From Molossus alvarezi (taxonomy: Eukaryota; Chordata; Mammalia; Chiroptera; Molossidae): a stretch of DNA of 64,000 nt. The position numbers were made by a program, and so were the translations under genes. The notes under the pieces were generated by a model. It made no database searches. It was not told the DNA's origin and worked only from the letters and a program-made list of their open reading frames with translations. The stretch spans positions 1-64,000 of the forward strand of contig JBAWUJ010000054.1 in assembly GCA_037176705.1 (NCBI GenBank). Direction: 5' to 3'. The stretch's first letter is position 1; each line of letters begins with the position of its first letter. Below are positions 32,788 to 44,653 of this stretch, piece after piece.

Positions 32788-33260
32788 GTTGGCGGCCGCC
32801 TCCAGGCGCCCTAAGAGTCCAGCGCCGGGGCTGGCAGCCCCCCGGGCAGCCCCCCCGGCCGCCAGGCGGAGCGCGGACCGGCCCCTCTCAGGTCTTGGGG
32901 ACCCAGGCGCGCGGTCCGTCCCGCCCAGCCTCGAACCAGGTCCTCACCGCGGAGCTCGGCAGGCAGCGCATGCGCAGTCCAGGGGCCCCAAGGTCTGCGC
33001 CTGGGGGGCCGGGGGGTCCGCCCCACGGGGCTGCGCTGCCCCACCGGGGGGGGGCGCGGGCGCCCGCGAGTTGCGGCGCCTTGCGCGGCGGCCTGCTGGT
33101 GTGCTGCTGGGGCGTGGGGGGTCCCCTCTGGGCCCCAGATTCCCTCGCTCGGCCCCCGGCATGGGCTGGGGCGCGTGCGTGCGTGGGCTGCGTGGCCCTC
33201 GGCCCGAAGCGCGGCAGGTGCGCAGCTGGCTGGCTGTGGGGGGACCAAAAAGGAGCGGCC

Positions 33261-33381
33261 AAAGCCTACAGCACCCGGGATTCCCAGGCGGTCTCCCATC
33301 CAAGTCCTAACCAGGCCCGACCCTGCTTAGCTTCCCAGATCACACGAGATCGGGCGCGTTCAGGGTGGTATGGCCGTAGAC
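33261..33381 (-). rRNA. RNA5S: 5S rRNA, copy 57
   Basis: Consensus gene, type I spacer, T-allele D box. Confidence 0.9.
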
Positions 33382-33853
33382 GTTGGCGGCCGCCTCCAGG
33401 CGCCCTAAGAGTCCAGCGCCGGGGCTGGCAGCCCCCCGGGCAGCCCCCCCGGCCGCCAGGCGGAGCGCGGACCGGCCCCTCTCAGCTCTCGGGGACCCAG
33501 GCGCGCGGTCCGTCCCGCCCAGCCTCGAACCAGGTCCTCACCGCGGAGCTCGGCAGGCAGCGCATGCGCAGTCCAGGGGCCCCAAGGTCTGCGCCTGGGG
33601 GGCCGGGGGGTCCGCCCCACGGGGCTGCGCTGCCCCACCGGGGGGGGCGCGGGCGCCCGCGAGTTGCGGCGCCTTGCGCGGCGGCCTGCTGGTGTGCTGC
33701 TGGGGCGTGGGGGGTCCCCTCTGGGCCCCAGATTCCCTCGCTCGGCCCCCGGCGTGGGCTGGGGCGCGTGCGTGCGTGGGCTGCGTGGCCCTCGGCCCGA
33801 AGCGCGGCAGGTGCGCAGCTGGCTGGCTGTGGGGGGACCAAAAAGGAGCGGCC

Positions 33854-33974
33854 AAAGCCTACAGCACCCGGGATTCCCAGGCGGTCTCCCATCCAAGTCC
33901 TAACCAGGCCCGACCCTGCTTAGCTTCCCAGATCACACGAGATCGGGCGCGTTCAGGGTGGTATGGCCGTAGAC
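33854..33974 (-). rRNA. RNA5S: 5S rRNA, copy 58
   Basis: Consensus gene, type H spacer with CACGTG and CCCCACCGGG, shared with copies 68 and 72; T-allele D box. Confidence 0.9.
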
Positions 33975-34448
33975 GTTGGCGGCCGCCTCCAGGCGCCCTA
34001 AGAGTCCAGCGCCGGGGCTGGCAGCCCCCCGGGCAGCCCCCCCGGCCGCCAGGCGGAGCGCGGACCGGCCCCTCTCAGGTCTCGGGGACCCAGGCGCGCG
34101 GTCCGTCCCGCCCAGCCTCGAACCAGGTCCTCACCGCGGAGCTCGGCAGGCAGCGCATGCGCAGTCCAGGGGCCCCAAGGTCTGCGCCTGGGGGGCCGGG
34201 GGGTCCTCCCCACCGGGCTGCGCTGCCCCACCGGGGGGGGGGCGCGGGCGCCCGCGAGTTGCGGCGCCTTGCGCGGCGGCCTGCTGGTGTGCTGCTGGGG
34301 CGTGGGGGGTCCCCTCTGGGCCCCAGATTCCCTCGCTCGGCCCCCGGCATGGGCTGGGGCACGTGCGTGCGTGGGCTGCGTGGCCCTCGGCCCGAAGCGC
34401 GGCAGGTGCGCAGCTGGCTGGCTGTGGGGGGACCAAAAAGGAGCGGGC

Positions 34449-34569
34449 AAAGCCTACAGCACCCGGGATTCCCAGGCGGTCTCCCATCCAAGTCCTAACC
34501 AGGCCCGACCCTGCTTAGCTTCCCAGATCACACGAGATCGGGCGCGTTCAGGGTGGTATGGCCGTAGAC
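34449..34569 (-). rRNA. RNA5S: 5S rRNA, copy 59
   Basis: Consensus gene, type D spacer, C-allele D box. Confidence 0.9.
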
Positions 34570-35040
34570 GTTGGCGGCCGCCTCCAGGCGCCCCAAGAGT
34601 CCAGCGCCGGGGCTGGCAGCCCCCCCGGGCAGCCCCCCGGCCGCCAGGCGGAGCGCGGACCGGCCCCTCTCAGCTCTCGGGGACCCAGGCGCGCGGTCCG
34701 TCCCGCCCAGCCTCGAACCAGGTTCTCACCGCGGAGCTCGGCAGGCAGCGCATGCGCAGTCCAGGGGCCCCAAGGTCTGCGCCTGGGGGGCCGGGGGTCC
34801 GCCCCACGGGGCTGCGCTGCCCCACCGGGGGGGGCGCGGGCGCCCGCGAGTTGCGGCGCCTTGCGCGGCGGCCTGCTGGTGTGCTGCTGGGGCGTGGGGG
34901 GTCCCCTCTGGGCCCCAGATTCCCTCGCTCGGCCCCCGGCGTGGGCTGGGGCGCGTGCGTGCGTGGGCTGCGTGGCCCTCGGCCCGAAGCGCGGCAGGTG
35001 CGCAGCTGGCTGGCTGTGGGGGGACCAAAAAGGAGCGGCC

Positions 35041-35161
35041 GAAGCCTACAGCACCCGGGATTCCCAGGCGGTCTCCCATCCAAGTCCTAACCAGGCCCGA
35101 CCCTGCTTAGCTTCCCAGATCACACGAGATCGGGCGCGTTCAGGGTGGTATGGCCGTAGAC
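35041..35161 (-). rRNA. RNA5S: 5S rRNA, copy 60
   Basis: T121C copy, type E spacer with GGCAGGAAGCG, C-allele D box. Confidence 0.9.
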
Positions 35162-35633
35162 GTTGGCGGCCGCCTCCAGGCGCCCCAAGAGTCCAGCGCC
35201 GGGGCTGGCAGCCCCCCGGGCAGCCCCCCCGGCCGCCAGGCGGAGCGCGGACCGGCCCCTCTCAGCTCTCGGGGACCCAGGCGCGCGGTCCGTCCCGCCC
35301 AGCCTCGAACCAGGTCCTCACCGCGGAGCTCGGCAGGAAGCGCATGCGCAGTCCAGGGGCCCCAAGGTCTGCGCCTGGGGGGCCGGGGGGTCCGCCTCAC
35401 GGGGCTGCGCTGCCCCACCGGGGGGGGCGCGTGCGCCCGCGAGTTGCGGCGCCTTGCGCGGCGGCCTGCTGGTGTGCTGCTGGGGCGTGGGGGGTCCCCT
35501 CTGGGCCCCAGATTCCCTCGCTCGGCCCCCGGCGTGGGCTGGGGCGCGTGCGTGCGTGGGCTGCGTGGCCCTCGGCCCGAAGCGCGGCAGGTGCGCAGCT
35601 GGCTGGCTGTGGGGGGACCAAAAAGGAGCGGCC

Positions 35634-35754
35634 AAAGCCTACAGCACCCGGGATTCCCAGGCGGTCTCCCATCCAAGTCCTAACCAGGCCCGACCCTGCT
35701 TAGCTTCCCAGATCACACGAGATCGGGCGCGTTCAGGGTGGTATGGCCGTAGAC
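35634..35754 (-). rRNA. RNA5S: 5S rRNA, copy 61
   Basis: Consensus gene, type I spacer, T-allele D box. Confidence 0.9.
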
Positions 35755-36226
35755 GTTGGCGGCCGCCTCCAGGCGCCCTAAGAGTCCAGCGCCGGGGCTG
35801 GCAGCCCCCCGGGCAGCCCCCCCGGCCGCCAGGCGGAGCGCGGACCGGCCCCTCTCAGCTCTCGGGGACCCAGGCGCGCGGTCCGTCCCGCCCAGCCTCG
35901 AACCAGGTCCTCACCGCGGAGCTCGGCAGGCAGCGCATGCGCAGTCCAGGGGCCCCAAGGTCTGCGCCTGGGGGGCCGGGGGGTCCGCCCCACGGGGCTG
36001 CGCTGCCCCACCGGGGGGGGCGCGGGCGCCCGCGAGTTGCGGCGCCTTGCGCGGCGGCCTGCTGGTGTGCTGCTGGGGCGTGGGGGGTCCCCTCTGGGCC
36101 CCAGATTCCCTCGCTCGGCCCCCGGCGTGGGCTGGGGCGCGTGCGTGCGTGGGCTGCGTGGCCCTCGGCCCGAAGCGCGGCAGGTGCGCAGCTGGCTGGC
36201 TGTGGGGGGACCAAAAAGGAGCGGCC

Positions 36227-36347
36227 AAAGCCTACAGCACCCGGGATTCCCAGGCGGTCTCCCATCCAAGTCCTAACCAGGCCCGACCCTGCTTAGCTTC
36301 CCAGATCACACGAGATCGGGCGCGTTCAGGGTGGTATGGCCGTAGAC
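36227..36347 (-). rRNA. RNA5S: 5S rRNA, copy 62
   Basis: Consensus gene, type F2 spacer with GGGCGAGCGCG, T-allele D box. Separates the two nine-unit blocks. Confidence 0.9.
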
Positions 36348-36820
36348 GTTGGCGGCCGCCTCCAGGCGCCCTAAGAGTCCAGCGCCGGGGCTGGCAGCCC
36401 CCCGGGCAGCCCCCCCCGGCCGCCAGGCGGAGCGCGGACCAGCCCCTCTCAGCTCTCGGGGACCCAGGCGCGCGGTCCGTCCCGCCCACCCTCGAACCAG
36501 GTCCTCACCGCGGAGCTCGGCAGGCAGCGCATGCGCAGTCCAGGGGCCCCAAGGTCTGCGCCTGGGGGGCCGGGGGGTCCGCCCCACGGGGCTGCGCTGC
36601 CCCACCGGGGGTGGCGCGGGCGAGCGCGAGTTGCGGCGCCTTGCGCGGCGGCCTGCTGGTGTGCTGCTGGGGCGTGGGGGGTCCCCTCTGGGCCCCAGAT
36701 TCCCTCGCTCGGCCCCCGGCGTGGGCTGGGGCGCGTGCGTGCGTGGGCTGCGTGGCCCTCGGCCCGAAGCGCGGCAGGTGCGCAGCTGGCTGGCTGTGGG
36801 GGGACCAAAAAGGAGCGGCC

Positions 36821-36941
36821 AAAGCCTACAGCACCCGGGATTCCCAGGCGGTCTCCCATCCAAGTCCTAACCAGGCCCGACCCTGCTTAGCTTCCCAGAT
36901 CACACGAGATCGGGCGCGTTCAGGGTGGTATGGCCGTAGAC
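36821..36941 (-). rRNA. RNA5S: 5S rRNA, copy 63
   Basis: Consensus gene, type H spacer with CACGTG, T-allele D box. Counterpart of copy 53. Confidence 0.9.
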
Positions 36942-37414
36942 GTTGGCGGCCGCCTCCAGGCGCCCTAAGAGTCCAGCGCCGGGGCTGGCAGCCCCCCGGG
37001 CAGCCCCCCCGGCCGCCAGGCGGAGCGCGGACCGGCCCCTCTCAGGTCTCGGGGACCCAGGCGCGCGGTCCGTCCCGCCCAGCCTCGAACCAGGTCCTCA
37101 CCGCGGAGCTCGGCAGGCAGCGCATGCGCAGTCCAGGGGCCCCAAGGTCTGCGCCTGGGGGGCCGGGGGGTCCGCCCCACGGGGCTGCGCTGCCCCACCG
37201 GGGGGGGGCGCGGGCGCCCGCGAGTTGCGGCGCCTTGCGCGGCGGCCTGCTGGTGTGCTGCTGGGGCGTGGGGGGTCCCCTCTGGGCCCCAGATTCCCTC
37301 GCTCGGCCCCCGGCATGGGCTGGGGCACGTGCGTGCGTGGGCTGCGTGGCCCTCGGCCCGAAGCGCGGCAGGTGCGCAGCTGGCTGGCTGTGGGGGGACC
37401 AAAAAGGAGCGGGC

Positions 37415-37535
37415 AAAGCCTACAGCACCCGGGATTCCCAGGCGGTCTCCCATCCAAGTCCTAACCAGGCCCGACCCTGCTTAGCTTCCCAGATCACACG
37501 AGATCGGGCGCGTTCAGGGTGGTATGGCCGTAGAC
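37415..37535 (-). rRNA. RNA5S: 5S rRNA, copy 64
   Basis: Consensus gene, type D2 spacer, C-allele D box. Confidence 0.9.
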
Positions 37536-38005
37536 GTTGGCGGCCGCCTCCAGGCGCCCCAAGAGTCCAGCGCCGGGGCTGGCAGCCCCCCGGGCAGCCC
37601 CCCGGCCGCCAGGCGGAGCGCGGACCGGCCCCTCTCAGCTCTCGGGGACCCAGGCGCGCGGTCCGTCCCGCCCAGCCTCGAACCAGGTTCTCACCGCGGA
37701 GCTCGGCAGGCAGCGCATGCGCAGTCCAGGGGCCCCAAGGTCTGCGCCTGGGGGGCCGGGGGTCCGCCCCACGGGGCTGCGCTGCCCCACCGGGGGGGGC
37801 GCGGGCGCCCGCGAGTTGCGGCGCCTTGCGCGGCGGCCTGCTGGTGTGCTGCTGGGGCGTGGGGGGTCCCCTCTGGGCCCCAGATTCCCTCGCTCGGCCC
37901 CCGGCGTGGGCTGGGGCGCGTGCGTGCGTGGGCTGCGTGGCCCTCGGCCCGAAGCGCGGCAGGTGCGCAGCTGGCTGGCTGTGGGGGGACCAAAAAGGAG
38001 CTGCC

Positions 38006-38126
38006 AAAGCCTACAGCACCCGGGATTCCCAGGCGGTCTCCCATCCAAGTCCTAACCAGGCCCGACCCTGCTTAGCTTCCCAGATCACACGAGATCGGGC
38101 GCGTTCAGGGTGGTATGGCCGTAGAC
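38006..38126 (-). rRNA. RNA5S: 5S rRNA, copy 65
   Basis: Consensus gene with GCTGCC flank, type H spacer with CACGTG, T-allele D box. Confidence 0.9.
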
Positions 38127-38599
38127 GTTGGCGGCCGCCTCCAGGCGCCCTAAGAGTCCAGCGCCGGGGCTGGCAGCCCCCCGGGCAGCCCCCCCGGCCG
38201 CCAGGCGGAGCGCGGACCGGCCCCTCTCAGGTCTCGGGGACCCAGGCGCGCGGTCCGTCCCGCCCAGCCTCGAACCAGGTCCTCACCGCGGAGCTCGGCA
38301 GGCAGCGCATGCGCAGTCCAGGGGCCCCAAGGTCTGCGCCTGGGGGGCCGGGGGGTCCGCCCCACGGGGCTGCGCTGCCCCACCGGGGGGGGGCGCGGGC
38401 GCCCGCGAGTTGCGGCGCCTTGCGCGGCGGCCTGCTGGTGTGCTGCTGGGGCGTGGGGGGTCCCCTCTGGGCCCCAGATTCCCTCGCTCGGCCCCCGGCA
38501 TGGGCTGGGGCACGTGCGTGCGTGGGCTGCGTGGCCCTCGGCCCGAAGCGCGGCAGGTGCGCAGCTGGCTGGCTGTGGGGGGACCAAAAAGGAGCGGGC

Positions 38600-38720
38600 A
38601 AAGCCTACAGCACCCGGGATTCCCAGGCGGTCTCCCATCCAAGTCCTAACCAGGCCCGACCCTGCTTAGCTTCCCAGATCACACGAGATCGGGCGCGTTC
38701 AGGGTGGTATGGCCGTAGAC
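38600..38720 (-). rRNA. RNA5S: 5S rRNA, copy 66
   Basis: Consensus gene, type G spacer, T-allele D box. Confidence 0.9.
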
Positions 38721-39193
38721 GTTGGCGGCCGCCTCCAGGCGCCCTAAGAGTCCAGCGCCGGGGCTGGCAGCCCCCCGGGCAGCCCCCCCGGCCGCCAGGC
38801 GGAGCGCGGACCGGCCCCTCTCAGGTCTTGGGGACCCAGGCGCGCGGTCCGTCCCGCCCAGCCTCGAACCAGGTCCTCACCGCGGAGCTCGGCAGGCAGC
38901 GCATGCGCAGTCCAGGGGCCCCAAGGTCTGCGCCTGGGGGGCCGGGGGGTCCGCCCCACGGGGCTGCGCTGCCCCACCGGGGGGGGGCGCGGGCGCCCGC
39001 GAGTTGCGGCGCCTTGCGCGGCGGCCTGCTGGTGTGCTGCTGGGGCGTGGGGGGTCCCCTCTGGGCCCCAGATTCCCTCGCTCGGCCCCCGGCATGGGCT
39101 GGGGCGCGTGCGTGCGTGGGCTGCGTGGCCCTCGGCCCGAAGCGCGGCAGGTGCGCAGCTGGCTGGCTGTGGGGGGACCAAAAAGGAGCGGCC

Positions 39194-39314
39194 AAAGCCT
39201 ACAGCACCCGGGATTCCCAGGCGGTCTCCCATCCAAGTCCTAACCAGGCCCGACCCTGCTTAGCTTCCCAGATCACACGAGATCGGGCGCGTTCAGGGTG
39301 GTATGGCCGTAGAC
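39194..39314 (-). rRNA. RNA5S: 5S rRNA, copy 67
   Basis: Consensus gene, type I spacer, T-allele D box. Confidence 0.9.
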
Positions 39315-39786
39315 GTTGGCGGCCGCCTCCAGGCGCCCTAAGAGTCCAGCGCCGGGGCTGGCAGCCCCCCGGGCAGCCCCCCCGGCCGCCAGGCGGAGCG
39401 CGGACCGGCCCCTCTCAGCTCTCGGGGACCCAGGCGCGCGGTCCGTCCCGCCCAGCCTCGAACCAGGTCCTCACCGCGGAGCTCGGCAGGCAGCGCATGC
39501 GCAGTCCAGGGGCCCCAAGGTCTGCGCCTGGGGGGCCGGGGGGTCCGCCCCACGGGGCTGCGCTGCCCCACCGGGGGGGGCGCGGGCGCCCGCGAGTTGC
39601 GGCGCCTTGCGCGGCGGCCTGCTGGTGTGCTGCTGGGGCGTGGGGGGTCCCCTCTGGGCCCCAGATTCCCTCGCTCGGCCCCCGGCGTGGGCTGGGGCGC
39701 GTGCGTGCGTGGGCTGCGTGGCCCTCGGCCCGAAGCGCGGCAGGTGCGCAGCTGGCTGGCTGTGGGGGGACCAAAAAGGAGCGGCC

Positions 39787-39907
39787 AAAGCCTACAGCAC
39801 CCGGGATTCCCAGGCGGTCTCCCATCCAAGTCCTAACCAGGCCCGACCCTGCTTAGCTTCCCAGATCACACGAGATCGGGCGCGTTCAGGGTGGTATGGC
39901 CGTAGAC
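39787..39907 (-). rRNA. RNA5S: 5S rRNA, copy 68
   Basis: Consensus gene, type H spacer with CACGTG and CCCCACCGGG, T-allele D box. Confidence 0.9.
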
Positions 39908-40380
39908 GTTGGCGGCCGCCTCCAGGCGCCCTAAGAGTCCAGCGCCGGGGCTGGCAGCCCCCCGGGCAGCCCCCCCGGCCGCCAGGCGGAGCGCGGACCG
40001 GCCCCTCTCAGGTCTCGGGGACCCAGGCGCGCGGTCCGTCCCGCCCAGCCTCGAACCAGGTCCTCACCGCGGAGCTCGGCAGGCAGCGCATGCGCAGTCC
40101 AGGGGCCCCAAGGTCTGCGCCTGGGGGGCCGGGGGGTCCTCCCCACCGGGCTGCGCTGCCCCACCGGGGGGGGGCGCGGGCGCCCGCGAGTTGCGGCGCC
40201 TTGCGCGGCGGCCTGCTGGTGTGCTGCTGGGGCGTGGGGGGTCCCCTCTGGGCCCCAGATTCCCTCGCTCGGCCCCCGGCATGGGCTGGGGCACGTGCGT
40301 GCGTGGGCTGCGTGGCCCTCGGCCCGAAGCGCGGCAGGTGCGCAGCTGGCTGGCTGTGGGGGGACCAAAAAGGAGCGGGC

Positions 40381-40501
40381 AAAGCCTACAGCACCCGGGA
40401 TTCCCAGGCGGTCTCCCATCCAAGTCCTAACCAGGCCCGACCCTGCTTAGCTTCCCAGATCACACGAGATCGGGCGCGTTCAGGGTGGTATGGCCGTAGA
40501 C
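40381..40501 (-). rRNA. RNA5S: 5S rRNA, copy 69
   Basis: Consensus gene, type D spacer, C-allele D box. Confidence 0.9.
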
Positions 40502-40972
40502 GTTGGCGGCCGCCTCCAGGCGCCCCAAGAGTCCAGCGCCGGGGCTGGCAGCCCCCCCGGGCAGCCCCCCGGCCGCCAGGCGGAGCGCGGACCGGCCCCT
40601 CTCAGCTCTCGGGGACCCAGGCGCGCGGTCCGTCCCGCCCAGCCTCGAACCAGGTTCTCACCGCGGAGCTCGGCAGGCAGCGCATGCGCAGTCCAGGGGC
40701 CCCAAGGTCTGCGCCTGGGGGGCCGGGGGTCCGCCCCACGGGGCTGCGCTGCCCCACCGGGGGGGGCGCGGGCGCCCGCGAGTTGCGGCGCCTTGCGCGG
40801 CGGCCTGCTGGTGTGCTGCTGGGGCGTGGGGGGTCCCCTCTGGGCCCCAGATTCCCTCGCTCGGCCCCCGGCGTGGGCTGGGGCGCGTGCGTGCGTGGGC
40901 TGCGTGGCCCTCGGCCCGAAGCGCGGCAGGTGCGCAGCTGGCTGGCTGTGGGGGGACCAAAAAGGAGCGGCC

Positions 40973-41093
40973 GAAGCCTACAGCACCCGGGATTCCCAGG
41001 CGGTCTCCCATCCAAGTCCTAACCAGGCCCGACCCTGCTTAGCTTCCCAGATCACACGAGATCGGGCGCGTTCAGGGTGGTATGGCCGTAGAC
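40973..41093 (-). rRNA. RNA5S: 5S rRNA, copy 70
   Basis: T121C copy, type E spacer with GGCAGGAAGCG, C-allele D box. Confidence 0.9.
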
Positions 41094-41565
41094 GTTGGCG
41101 GCCGCCTCCAGGCGCCCCAAGAGTCCAGCGCCGGGGCTGGCAGCCCCCCGGGCAGCCCCCCCGGCCGCCAGGCGGAGCGCGGACCGGCCCCTCTCAGCTC
41201 TCGGGGACCCAGGCGCGCGGTCCGTCCCGCCCAGCCTCGAACCAGGTCCTCACCGCGGAGCTCGGCAGGAAGCGCATGCGCAGTCCAGGGGCCCCAAGGT
41301 CTGCGCCTGGGGGGCCGGGGGGTCCGCCTCACGGGGCTGCGCTGCCCCACCGGGGGGGGCGCGTGCGCCCGCGAGTTGCGGCGCCTTGCGCGGCGGCCTG
41401 CTGGTGTGCTGCTGGGGCGTGGGGGGTCCCCTCTGGGCCCCAGATTCCCTCGCTCGGCCCCCGGCGTGGGCTGGGGCGCGTGCGTGCGTGGGCTGCGTGG
41501 CCCTCGGCCCGAAGCGCGGCAGGTGCGCAGCTGGCTGGCTGTGGGGGGACCAAAAAGGAGCGGCC

Positions 41566-41686
41566 AAAGCCTACAGCACCCGGGATTCCCAGGCGGTCTC
41601 CCATCCAAGTCCTAACCAGGCCCGACCCTGCTTAGCTTCCCAGATCACACGAGATCGGGCGCGTTCAGGGTGGTATGGCCGTAGAC
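41566..41686 (-). rRNA. RNA5S: 5S rRNA, copy 71
   Basis: Consensus gene, type I spacer, T-allele D box. Confidence 0.9.
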
Positions 41687-42158
41687 GTTGGCGGCCGCCT
41701 CCAGGCGCCCTAAGAGTCCAGCGCCGGGGCTGGCAGCCCCCCGGGCAGCCCCCCCGGCCGCCAGGCGGAGCGCGGACCGGCCCCTCTCAGCTCTCGGGGA
41801 CCCAGGCGCGCGGTCCGTCCCGCCCAGCCTCGAACCAGGTCCTCACCGCGGAGCTCGGCAGGCAGCGCATGCGCAGTCCAGGGGCCCCAAGGTCTGCGCC
41901 TGGGGGGCCGGGGGGTCCGCCCCACGGGGCTGCGCTGCCCCACCGGGGGGGGCGCGGGCGCCCGCGAGTTGCGGCGCCTTGCGCGGCGGCCTGCTGGTGT
42001 GCTGCTGGGGCGTGGGGGGTCCCCTCTGGGCCCCAGATTCCCTCGCTCGGCCCCCGGCGTGGGCTGGGGCGCGTGCGTGCGTGGGCTGCGTGGCCCTCGG
42101 CCCGAAGCGCGGCAGGTGCGCAGCTGGCTGGCTGTGGGGGGACCAAAAAGGAGCGGCC

Positions 42159-42279
42159 AAAGCCTACAGCACCCGGGATTCCCAGGCGGTCTCCCATCCA
42201 AGTCCTAACCAGGCCCGACCCTGCTTAGCTTCCCAGATCACACGAGATCGGGCGCGTTCAGGGTGGTATGGCCGTAGAC
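42159..42279 (-). rRNA. RNA5S: 5S rRNA, copy 72
   Basis: Consensus gene, type H spacer with CACGTG and CCCCACCGGG, T-allele D box. Here the array switches to the A-B-C-D-E order. Confidence 0.9.
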
Positions 42280-42752
42280 GTTGGCGGCCGCCTCCAGGCG
42301 CCCTAAGAGTCCAGCGCCGGGGCTGGCAGCCCCCCGGGCAGCCCCCCCGGCCGCCAGGCGGAGCGCGGACCGGCCCCTCTCAGGTCTCGGGGACCCAGGC
42401 GCGCGGTCCGTCCCGCCCAGCCTCGAACCAGGTCCTCACCGCGGAGCTCGGCAGGCAGCGCATGCGCAGTCCAGGGGCCCCAAGGTCTGCGCCTGGGGGG
42501 CCGGGGGGTCCTCCCCACCGGGCTGCGCTGCCCCACCGGGGGGGGGCGCGGGCGCCCGCGAGTTGCGGCGCCTTGCGCGGCGGCCTGCTGGTGTGCTGCT
42601 GGGGCGTGGGGGGTCCCCTCTGGGCCCCAGATTCCCTCGCTCGGCCCCCGGCATGGGCTGGGGCACGTGCGTGCGTGGGCTGCGTGGCCCTCGGCCCGAA
42701 GCGCGGCAGGTGCGCAGCTGGCTGGCTGTGGGGGGACCAAAAAGGAGCGGGC

Positions 42753-42873
42753 AAAGCCTACAGCACCCGGGATTCCCAGGCGGTCTCCCATCCAAGTCCT
42801 AACCAGGCCCGACCCTGCTTAGCTTCCCAGATCACACGAGATCGGGCGCGTTCAGGGTGGTATGGCCGTAGAC
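42753..42873 (-). rRNA. RNA5S: 5S rRNA, copy 73
   Basis: Consensus gene, type A spacer, C-allele D box. Confidence 0.9.
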
Positions 42874-43345
42874 GTTGGCGGCCGCCTCCAGGCGCCCCAA
42901 GAGTCCAGCGCCGGGGCTGGCAGCCCCCCGGGCAGCCCCCCCGGCCGCCAGGCGGAGCGCGGACCGGCCACTCTCAGCTCTCGGGGACCCAGGCGCGCGG
43001 TCCGTCCCGCCCAGCCTCGAACCAGGTCCTCACCGCGGAGCTCGGCAGGCAGCGCATGCGCAGTCCAGGGTCCCCAAGGTCTGCGCCTGGGGGGCCGGGG
43101 GGTCCGCCCCACGGGGCTGCGCTGCCCCACCGGGGGGGGCGCGGGCGCCCGCGAGTTGCGGCGCCTTGCGCGGCGGCCTGCTGGTGTGCTGCTGGGGCAT
43201 GGGGGGTCCCCTCTGGGCCCCAGATTCCCTCGCTCGGCCCCCGGCGTGGGCTGGGGCGCGTGCGTGCGTGGGCTGCGTGGCCCTCGGCCCGAAGCGCGGC
43301 AGGTGCGCAGCTGGCTGGCTGTGGGGGGACCAAAAAGGAGCGGCC

Positions 43346-43466
43346 AAAGCCTACAGCACCCGGGATTCCCAGGCGGTCTCCCATCCAAGTCCTAACCAGG
43401 CCCGACCCTGCTTAGCTTCCCAGATCACACGAGATCGGGCGCGTTCAGGGTGGTATGGCCGGAGAC
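43346..43466 (-). rRNA. RNA5S: 5S rRNA, copy 74 (A5C)
   Basis: A5C gene, type B spacer, T-allele D box. Confidence 0.88.
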
Positions 43467-43938
43467 GTTGGCGGCCGCCTCCAGGCGCCCTAAGAGTCCA
43501 GCGCCGGGGCTGGCAGCCCCCCGGGCAGCCCCCCCGGCCGCCAGGCGGAGCGCGGACCGGCCCCTCTCAGCTCTCGGGGACCCAGGCGCGCGGTCCGTCC
43601 CGCCCAGCCTCGAACCAGGTCCCCACCGCGGAGCTCGGCAGGCAGCGCATGCGCAGTCCAGGGGCCCCAAGGTCTGCGCCTGGGGGGCCGGGGGGTCCGC
43701 CCCACGGGGCTGCGCTGCCCCACCGGGGGGGGCGCGGGCGCCCGCGAGTTGCGGCGCCTTGCGCGGCGGCCTGCTGGTGTGCTGCTGGGGCGTGGGGGGT
43801 CCCCTCTGGGCCCCAGATTCCCTCGCTCGGCCCCCGGCGTGGGCTGGGGCGCGTGCGTGCGTGGGCTGCGTGGCCCTCGGCCCGAAGCGCAGCAGGTGCG
43901 CAGCTGGCTGGCTGTGGGGGGACCAAAAAGGAGCGGCC

Positions 43939-44059
43939 AAAGCCTACAGCACCCGGGATTCCCAGGCGGTCTCCCATCCAAGTCCTAACCAGGCCCGACC
44001 CTGCTTAGCTTCCCAGATCACACGAGATCGGGCGCGTTCAGGGTGGTATGGCCGGAGAC
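43939..44059 (-). rRNA. RNA5S: 5S rRNA, copy 75 (A5C)
   Basis: A5C gene, type C spacer, T-allele D box. Confidence 0.88.
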
Positions 44060-44532
44060 GTTGGCGGCCGCCTCCAGGCGCCCTAAGAGTCCAGCGCCGG
44101 GGCTGGCAGCCCCCCGGGCAGCCCCCCCGGCCGCCAGGCGGAGCGCGGACCGGCCCCTCTCAGGTCTTGGGGACCCAGGCGCGCGGTCCGTCCCGCCCAG
44201 CCTCGAACCAGGTCCTCACCGCGGAGCTAGGCAGGCAGCGCATGCGCAGTCCAGGGGCCCCAAGGTCTGCGCCTGGGGGGCCGGGGGGTCCGCCCCACGG
44301 GGCTGCGCTGCCCCACCGGGGGGGGGCGCGGGCGCCCGCGAGTTGCGGCGCCTTGCGCGGCGGCCTGCTGGTGTGCTGCTGGGGCGTGGGGGGTCCCCTC
44401 TGGGCCCCAGATTCCCTCGCTCTGCCCCCGGCGTGGGCTGGGGCGCGTGCGTGCGTGGGCTGCGTGGCCCTCGGCCCGAAGCGCGGCAGGTGCGCAGCTG
44501 GCTGGCTGTGGGGGGACCAAAAAGGAGCGGCC

Positions 44533-44653
44533 AAAGCCTACAGCACCCGGGATTCCCAGGCGGTCTCCCATCCAAGTCCTAACCAGGCCCGACCCTGCTT
44601 AGCTTCCCAGATCACACGAGATCGGGCGCGTTCAGGGTGGTATGGCCGTAGAC
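44533..44653 (-). rRNA. RNA5S: 5S rRNA, copy 76
   Basis: Consensus gene, type D spacer, C-allele D box. Confidence 0.9.

Larger units (their letters stand above)
30888..36226 (-). repeat. Nine-unit block H D2 H G I H D E I, copy a
   Basis: Copies 53-61. The same spacer order and rare marks (CCCCACCGGG in the last H, GGCAGGAAGCG in E) return at 36,821-42,158, ten units away, with a single F2 unit between the two blocks. Confidence 0.8.
36821..42158 (-). repeat. Nine-unit block H D2 H G I H D E I, copy b
   Basis: Copies 63-71 match copies 53-61 unit for unit by spacer type. The block is 5,338 bp against 5,339 bp for the first copy. Confidence 0.8.

Noticed and set aside
29232..33923. A 1,563-codon open frame on the plus strand, and similar long frames at 35756-39856 and 49398-53006
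   Set aside because: They run antisense through eight or so 5S genes and repeat the same translated segments in shifting frames, because the ~593-bp unit is not a multiple of three and the DNA is stop-poor. No recognisable protein domain appears.
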